64,000 bases of DNA from Aspidapion aeneum (Eukaryota > Arthropoda > Insecta > Coleoptera > Brentidae): NCBI GenBank assembly GCA_963576565.1, contig OY755042.1, positions 17,025,272 to 17,089,271 of the forward strand, written 5' to 3'. Shown in pieces: positions 57,685 to 64,000 of the stretch (its first letter is position 1; each line of letters begins with the position of its first letter). The translations under genes were made by a program, and so were the position numbers. The notes beneath the pieces are model-generated. The model was not told the DNA's origin. It did not search any database and was given only the letters and a program-made list of their open reading frames with translations.

Positions 57685-57780
57685 AATCTCTCGGAAAACT
57701 ATGGATTGAATTCCCTCCTCAACTTTGGATATTACACACAGGAAAGTAATACCGAAATCCCATTGTTTTTGTCGAAAAAC
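57685..57780 (-). pseudogene. Possible THAP-like first exon
   Basis: The minus strand reads MGFRYYFPVCNIQS, stop, then GGNSIHSFPRDSK, and meets a splice donor, AAG then GTAAGT-like, near 57680. The C-N and H-S-F-P-R-D pattern resembles a THAP start, with the first Cys apparently changed to Tyr (TAC for TGC). An in-frame stop is present. Short, so could be chance. Confidence 0.3.
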
Positions 57781-58639
57781 TGCAAAAAAATGGAAATTTA
57801 ATAATGCGTCATTCACGCGTCATTGATTAATGGCACCACAGATTACTTCGACTAAGGGAAAGAAATAGATTTAGAATGAACTGGAAGTAAAATGCGGTAG
57901 AAGAGGTTATGGTACCTGAGAAAAAGGGGGACGGAAAATCCAAACCACAGATAATTATTAAATAAAATAGAATAACGAAATAAACGCACAACTGCAGCGC
58001 CTCTTTTGAGTCGTTTCGGAACCAATACTTAAACCTGTCAATTTCTTTCAAGAGTTTCCTAGGCATGACTGTGATAACATTTCATATTGAGATCATGTGA
58101 CGCGTGAGCGGGCAGCATATTTGTAAACGACGTCCATGATTGCGATTCGGTTGTAGCCCGAACGCTGCCGTAACCGAGTCAATGAAGCCCTATTCTACAT
58201 TGACACGGTTCGGTTACGTTGGCGATCGATTGGCAACGGTTAGGTTTCACATTCTCTAGGATCCCGGGAAAGAGGTCAGGAGAGTATGTTTTAAAAAAAT
58301 ATATGTATGTAAGAAATTTACGAATTCTTTCTTAAGAAAGATTGTTCCAGACTGATTTTTAACGAACATTTTTGCGATCACGGGTCTTAGTTACCCAAGC
58401 GATTCACCATATCGTCTGCTATTTACCAGAGATGTTGGGCGAAAGCCGATTGGCGATCCTGGGTGTTGTATACAAATATGCGAGCGGGCACCCACGAGAA
58501 AGTCGTAGGTGGGAATCAGGTGTAAGATGTTAGGGGTGGCCGATAAACTCGCCAAGAATTTCTGAAATGGTCAGATAGATGTCCTAGAAGGCGGGAAACT
58601 TTTACCAGGAAGTCAAATACAGGAAACACGTTGTAGTTG

Positions 58640-59870
58640 ATTGCGTCGTCATATCTTAAAAACTAACAAAGATATAGTTTTTTTTTAATTACTAAAATAT
58701 AGCAATTTTTTTTTACCTAAAAAAAAGGAAATTTAGGAAGAAAGTTTAGACTGCCACAAATGGATTTGTTATGGATCACTCAAGTCGCCTGGGGTTTGCC
58801 TCAAATTTGAGCAAGAGTGCCTGTATGACGTCATAAATCCAAGATTGTTTTTTTTTCATGTTCTTTTCACAAGCTTTTTCTTTTAACTTTTGCCATATCA
58901 ACAGACAAATTGTATAGATTGTGATTTGTTTGCAATAGAAAAACAATTGAATTATTGTTTTAGAAAGCTTTATAACTCAATAACTATAAAAAATATTGTT
59001 ATTTTTTGAAATCTTAAAAAGATTTAAGATTGAGCAAAAAAGTTTAAAGACTACCCTCGATCGATTGGTGATCACTTACTGTTAACTCGTTTCACAGAAA
59101 AACTGTAAATAAGGTTTTTGTTTGGAACAGAACAGCGATGAATGTAGTAAAGACGATAGATATTGAAATTAACTTTATAATCTTACAAACTAACAAAGAT
59201 ATTATTATTTTTTTGAAAAATAAAGAAACCAGTAGATAACATTTTCTTAGCAAAAATTTTTTTTTTTTTTTTTTAGTTTTTAACAAAGCTAAGTTCTTTA
59301 CCATATTAACTATTGGTCTTTTGCAAACAAAAAAACGTAGTTACAGTTTTTCTGTAAAACTTATTTAGCAAAAGTTATAAGCCAAAGTTTGTCACCAAAT
59401 ATGAAAAAACCCGCCATCTGGAATTTATGACGTCTCACAGGCCCTTTTACTCAAATTGGAGGCAAACACCTGGCGACTTAATATTTACTGGTCCATCGAT
59501 CGAGGGTACTCAAGAACTCTCTTGCTCAATCTAGAATTTTTATAACTTTTTAAATTTTTAAAAAAATTATAAAACCTATCTTTTTTTTCGCTCTTGAGAT
59601 AAAAAGTTTGTTAGAACAGCAACTAAATTACCATTTTATTGCGAACAAATTAAAACCCATACAATTTTTTTGATGTGGCAAAAGCTAAAAGCAAAAGTTT
59701 GTGAAAAAACATTGAAACAATTGCAATCTTGGATTTATGATTTCACACAGCCGATCTTGCTCAAATTTGAGGTCAATGCCAATACCCGGCGACTTCAGTG
59801 ATCCATAACCAATTGATTTGAGATAGTCTTATACTTCCTTCTTCAAATTTCTATTTTGGGTAAAATACTA
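58640..59870. repeat. Tandem and inverted ~330-bp repeat cluster
   Basis: The block with CTCAAATTTGAGCAAGA, GACGTCATAAATCCAAG and TTTTGCCATATCA (58770-58905) recurs inverted at 59640-59810, and a third diverged copy, also inverted, lies at 59390-59510. CCTCGATCGAT marks unit ends at 59053 and 59500. The arrangement is palindromic about ~59240 with an extra tandem unit on the right. Confidence 0.7.
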
Positions 59871-60239
59871 CAATCGTGTGATCTATTACCAATTGATTTA
59901 AGGCAGTTTTAAAAAATCTTCCCCAACGGGACACGATTTTTGAAGCCTTTCAACTATTGAGAGCTAAGGCCAATTTTCCAGGACAAACTAGTGAAGAAAA
60001 AGTGGTTTTAATTCCAGTTAAAAATAAATCATATCGAAAGAGGACAAGGGGACATGGCAAATTGTATCCCACAATAGGCATGTTGATATTTTTAGAGTCA
60101 AATTGCATCCCGGGTATTGGAAAATTGCATCCAAGACCATAAACCTATTTAGCATGATAAAATTGAATTTATTGTCACAGTGTTGCCGTGTGTCCCGTTA
60201 CATATTTATGTCAGAAGACGCCCATCTGCTTACGGGGGT
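59871..60239. other. Intergenic, nothing recognised
   Basis: One 61-codon frame without motifs; not called. Confidence 0.35.
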
Positions 60240-60420
60240 TAAGTTTGGTTCGGTTTGATTTGGTTTAATTAGGCTTGGTTTGCTTTGGATTCGATCGTTG
60301 ATTAGAGCCAGGGAGGTAATATTTAGGTTTGATTAGGTTTTGTTTGTTTTGGTTTGATTAGGATAGGTTAGGTTTGGTTTGGTTTGGTGTGCTTCGGATT
60401 AGATGGTTAGTTAGAGCAAG
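60240..60420 (+). repeat. Degenerate GGTTTGGTT/TTAGG-like tract
   Basis: A run of GGTTTGATT, ATTAGG, GGTTTGGTTT and TAGGTTAGGTT words. Insect telomeres often use TTAGG, but here it is too irregular to call telomeric. A similar tract exists at 2290-2440. Confidence 0.5.
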
Positions 60421-60605
60421 AAAGATATCAATTTACTTAATTTTTTTAGAACATGGGCGCACCCAGATAGGGATTTAGTTAGTTTAAAGCTTTTATTTAA
60501 CATATTGCTAAAAAATTTATTAATACAAGTTCAATCTTAAAAAAAAGGATATAACTTAAAACTAGTTCAAATATAAATAATATTTTAACAATTTTTAAAA
60601 AAATT

Positions 60606-60800
60606 TTAAAACTTATTTTTTTTATAATCATTTAATACTTTTTTAAATATCAATTTATGTACTATTAATTTAGAGGCAATATTTGCGTGAAAGTCTTCTT
60701 TTGATCTTGTACTATAATCATGAATTTCTAAATTTTGAGATAAAAATTCTTTTAAAATTTCTGGCAACAAATTATTCTTTATTTTATATATAAACACAAA
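60606..60800 (-). pseudogene. LINE RT C-terminal fragment
   Basis: The minus strand reads MFIYKIKNNLLPEILKEFLS, then LEIHDYSTRSKEDFH, close to the Y-K-x-x-N-x-L-P ... H-x-Y-x-T-R signature near the C-terminus of many non-LTR retrotransposon RTs. No catalytic part remains. A clade different from the two LINEs upstream is likely. Confidence 0.6.
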
Positions 60801-62379
60801 TTAACATAAAAAAATATGCTTTAGTTTCTAAGATATCTGTAAAAAATAATTTATCCGTGTACATATAGCCTGGTTTTTGACAGCCATGGTGAAAAATCAT
60901 GTCATAAAAATCTGAAAATTGCATATTAATACCAGTATTTGTTAAAACGTTAAAACATCTGTTTATAATTTTCAACCCTTAATAAACCACTCTTATGTTC
61001 CATTTAATTTGTCTAAAACCCTATGTCTCATTTAAGCTTAGTCAAACACTATTTTTTTCTAAAATTTAATAAACATTACTTTAATATCTGTTTGGCTGGA
61101 ATTTTAAATAAAATAAAAGTGTGCGCATTTGCACATATTTTAACACAGTTCCTAATTGTATAAAAACTAACATTTCAAAATCTCATTGGTGGTCCGGCTC
61201 GTATTGATCATTATTCCTATTCTTTACTTAAACTTGTTTAACTTTAGAAAAAGGAAAACTAAATTTTTAGTAAATGGTGTTTTGTACAAGTAGGGATTAA
61301 GCATAATATTATAACGTTTAAAAAAAGTTACCTACAGGATGAGAAGAATATATTTTATTAAATGTTAGATTAGGTTTTTTTAATAATTTTATAGTTTAGA
61401 CCAAATGATTTTACATATTCTTTCTCTCTTAACTTTTTTTAAAGTTATTAGTTTTTGAGAAAATAGCAAAAACTGATTTTTGGGACATTTCGGTGGGGCC
61501 TTATATCTAGCGAAGCCTAGTGGATTTTGGCGGAAAATACATTGGAATGTATCTTAGATGCTAAGGAATAAGAATACAAAAATTCAGCTTACATCTATTT
61601 TTTTCCAGCTGATTTTCTTATTTGTCTATGCTACTAGTCTTAAACCTCACATTCTAAAAATTTTTAATATTGAAATTGAAGGAAAAGAAAACTGAGTCCT
61701 TCTTTTATTAATCCTTTTAACAGTTAAAAAGTTTGAGTGCCGGTATTTCAAATGAAGGGTTAGTGGAGCAAAAACACAATTTCATGTTTTTCCTTTGCCA
61801 CTGCCACCGCTACAAGACTCCTGCTATAAAATATATTTTATAAAAAAGAACCCTCTAGTTAAAGAATTATTAAATAAACATTTCCAACAAAATGGGGTGT
61901 CTCGTACAATTTTTGAGCAGTTTATATACTCCCATTGTAAAACCAAAATACGTTGCTGGGTAAAACGAGATAAATATGAACTAGGTATAACGTAATGGAT
62001 CCAAAGTCCGCCCACTAATGAGATTGATTGCTAAGAATGATTTAAAGATATATTTAAGTCCAGTTTTGAGTATGTAAGGAATTTTTATGAAAAATGTACT
62101 AATCAAACTTAAAAATTATGAACACTTTAATATTGTGGATAAGGTTTTTTACTATAAAATTAATTATTTAAAAAGTTCTTTTTACAAAAGCTAAAATTCC
62201 CCGTTCTACGTCCGGCTACTTTTTTTTTTCCTGATACCGTCCGCCAAGGCTCCGTTGTCCGTCCTATAGTTATACTGCACAATAAATTTAAGGCATTTTA
62301 ATGTTTTTGTAAATCGTTTAATAAAAAAAAAATAGTTACAATAAACACTTGTAATAGATAATAATAAAAAACTTTAAAT
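60801..62379. other. Intergenic, nothing recognised
   Basis: AT-rich; several 60-66-codon frames without motifs. Confidence 0.35.
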
Positions 62380-62616
62380 TCAAAGGGTATAAAACTGTTT
62401 TTTTTTTAAGACATCCATTTCTGGAACCAGAAACATTCCTCGATTAAAAACCTGAGTACGAGTGGATATTCCTAAAAATATGTCTGCATCAGGATAAACC
62501 AAAATATTATCTAGCTGGGACCATTTCCAGAAGTTTCCACTCATGGCCATGGCTTTAAAACGTACACCAAAAAGAATAAGACGGATAGAGGAAATCAGGG
62601 CCCCGATACCGTCCAA
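62380..62616 (-). CDS. Unrecognised 78-codon frame, protein-like composition
   Basis: The minus-strand frame includes FKAMAMSGNFWKWSQLDNIL then VYPDADIFLGISTRTQVF and ends before a T-rich stretch. Composition is balanced and richer in Trp/Asp/Pro than chance frames nearby. I do not recognise a family; it may be a degraded exon or transposon fragment. Confidence 0.2.
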   Translation of the reverse strand: MDGIGALISSIRLILFGVRFKAMAMSGNFWKWSQLDNILVYPDADIFLGISTRTQVFNRGMFLVPEMDVLKKKQFYTL

Positions 62617-62808
62617 ATTTTATTTTAAGTACCATTAAAGTGGCTCTATGTATTTTTAATTATTTATGCAAAAATATACTTTTTGTCGTATATGTTTTGT
62701 TACTTTTTGTCACAAAAACAAATTAAGTTGATAATTTAAAGATTATTTGGCATAGAAGTTTGATCTTTAATTTAAGAGTATCCCTAAATGTTTCATAAGC
62801 TACAAATA

Positions 62809-63421
62809 CAGTGATATTAAGCGGACACTTCCTTTAAGCGGACAAATTTTTTGGGACCAAGTTTTTTACTATTTCTTTACATGTAAAATTCCCTCCTATA
62901 ATAACGCGGACAATTTTTTTTGGTTAAAAAATTTTGAAACCTCTCTTAACCGGACGCGAACCTCTGACAACGGGACGGAGTGCTGCACGACATGGGCATC
63001 AACATTATGTAGTATGTTGGCAACAACGCACTCTGCAGCCGGGGAATTACCTCTTCCCGTTTTAAAGCGGACACTAAATACTTCTGTCGTATTTACAACA
63101 TATTTTATTCGGCGGAGGCGGGACTGCTGTGTTTTATTTTTATTGCTCAATTGGGTACCTAGTAATAGATCTCTTTGAAATAGTGCCTAGTAAAAAACTT
63201 CTTAGTTTACGTGAAAAAATGGAAGTTGATAACGTTTCGGAGAAGGAACATTTATCAGCACGAAAGATCGCTGAAAAATTTAATATCGAAAAAACTCAAG
63301 CAGCGGAAATTGTTAATAAATTTATATTAACATTTCGCAGTTCCCTCTCATAAACGGACACCTCCAATAAGCGGATAAAATCGACGGAACCGTGAGTGTC
63401 CGCTTATGGGAGGTTTCACTG
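62809..63421 (+). mobile_element. pogo/Tigger-type element, deletion derivative
   Basis: The left end CAGTGATATTAAGCGGACAC and inverted right end CAGTGAAACCTCCCATAAGC, each followed by GCGGACA repeats, are the classic Tigger terminal pattern. TA flanks both ends (62807-62808, 63422-63423). 613 bp. GCGGACA words also occur internally. Confidence 0.88.
63129..63353 (+). pseudogene. Tigger transposase N-terminal HTH remnant
   Basis: The frame includes KKLLSLREKMEVDNVSEKEH then LSARKIAEKFNIEKTQAAEI, matching the N-terminal CENP-B/psq-type helix-turn-helix of Tigger/Jerky transposases (pattern: L-S-x-R-K-x-A-E-x-F-x-I-x-x-T-Q). It stops before any DDE domain, so only the DNA-binding part survives. 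Confidence 0.8.
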
Positions 63422-63423
63422 TA

Positions 63424-64000
63424 CTTTTTTACATTATTGTAAAATGTATTGTATATAGACTAGGTCGTATACAGGTTTATAAAAAGTTCACAATCTACAC
63501 ATTATAAAAAGCACAAAATATATACAAAAAGTTGTGCCAAGACCAAGCTCATAAAGTTTCGATCTCTAACTAATGCTCAATACCGTTGTTGGTTGGACAG
63601 TATCAGGGGACCTTGTTTTTTTCAAGGGTCTTTTTTCCGCCAACCTTTATTTTTGTTATAAAAGCCACAATTTCTATTTTATTGTTACAAAAACGCATTT
63701 ATATTCTTCCAAAACCTATATGTTTTTTTCTAAATAACAAAAACTTAACTAGGTCGTTGTTTTTTAACAAAATCAGACTAATTTATTGCGTCACTTTCAA
63801 GATTATTGAAACTGTAAAGGCTCACAATCGACACACGTCTCATTAAACTTCAATATTAAAATGATACAACCAATTCTAACATCGCGCTTAGGTGAGAATC
63901 TAGAGTGGCGGTGTACGATTTTCGATCAAAGGTCAAACCCTTTATTACGAGGGCATTACAGTAAGTACAGTGAAATAACTAAAGTGACCGGAATCATGGG
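63424..64000. other. Intergenic, nothing recognised
   Basis: AT-rich; one 86-codon frame without motifs. Confidence 0.35.

Larger units (their letters stand above)
56245..58522. mobile_element. 2.28-kb TIR element, TAA flanks
   Basis: The left end AGCCCGGTGCCCACCTACGA and inverted right end CACCTGATTCCCACCTACGA agree perfectly from CCCACC through ACTTTCTCGTG and on to TGCCCGC; the outermost 9 bases differ at five positions. TAA sits outside both ends (56242-56244, 58523-58525). A 3-bp TAA duplication is what PIF/Harbinger elements make, but I see no Harbinger transposase. The interior has a tandem duplication and minus-strand exon-like pieces. Confidence 0.65.

Noticed and set aside
60240..60420. 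Insect telomere (TTAGG)n
   Set aside because: Words are irregular mixtures of GGTTTGGTT and TTAGG, without a uniform 5-bp period.
61795..61995. 66-codon ORF as a transposase HTH
   Set aside because: Only vague similarity (GVSRTIF); not enough to assign.

Overview
This window looks like repeat-dominated nuclear DNA of an animal, most probably an insect. The evidence is very AT-rich sequence, no dense prokaryotic-style reading frames, decayed jockey-like and other non-LTR retrotransposons, an insect-type Tc1/mariner transposase pseudogene, a pogo/Tigger remnant, hAT remnants with 8-bp target duplications, and hundreds of short AT-rich ORFs without homology. I found no host protein-coding gene I could name. 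Species cannot be settled by eye.

Layout. 1-2.8 kb: a diverged duplicated segment whose second copy carries a ~0.98-kb foldback element. 4.4-5.15 kb: first copy of repeat family R1 (hairpin ends, three ~118-bp internal repeats, a CAGA microsatellite). 6.2-6.8 kb: an ACGTCC-motif repeat. 7.6-9.2 kb: a 1.58-kb terminal-inverted-repeat (TIR) element. 9.4-12.2 kb: two minus-strand jockey-like reverse-transcriptase fragments separated by a ~1.4-kb segment of ~200-bp degenerate tandem repeats. 12.2-20.3 kb: MITEs, R2, R5 and R6 repeats and two hAT elements. 20.7-24.9 kb: two fragments of one LINE family, a 50-bp hairpin with a perfect 8-bp duplication, R2, and a hAT transposase C-terminus. 26-27 kb: a foldback and R3. 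27.6-28.2 kb: a GC-rich unique block rich in TAAT motifs.

28.9-39.9 kb is the most structured part, with at least four nested levels. A ~260-280-bp satellite array is split by a MITE (9-bp duplication CTTCAAGCA). The MITE is split by an 8,653-bp element (29569-38221) with ~36-bp inverted termini and a perfect 9-bp duplication (AGTAGTTGT). That element contains four R1 copies, a GC-rich minisatellite, other MITEs, and four separate minus-strand blocks that read like broken exons.

40-56 kb holds R6, tandem repeats, R2 copies each split by a small hAT MITE, a 4.2-kb Tc1/mariner-class element with ~0.5-kb TIRs and a broken transposase (45289-49520), R5, and an R3 copy split by a 513-bp hAT. 56.2-58.5 kb is a 2.28-kb TIR element with a 215-bp recent tandem duplication and a possible THAP-like exon. 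58.6-59.9 kb is a tandem/inverted repeat, 60.6 kb a LINE tail, and 62.8-63.4 kb a pogo/Tigger remnant.

No genes here appear to work together. The coherent story is nesting order: which element landed in which, readable from target duplications and interrupted host repeats. All identifications come from reading the sequence and family knowledge; no database search was possible.
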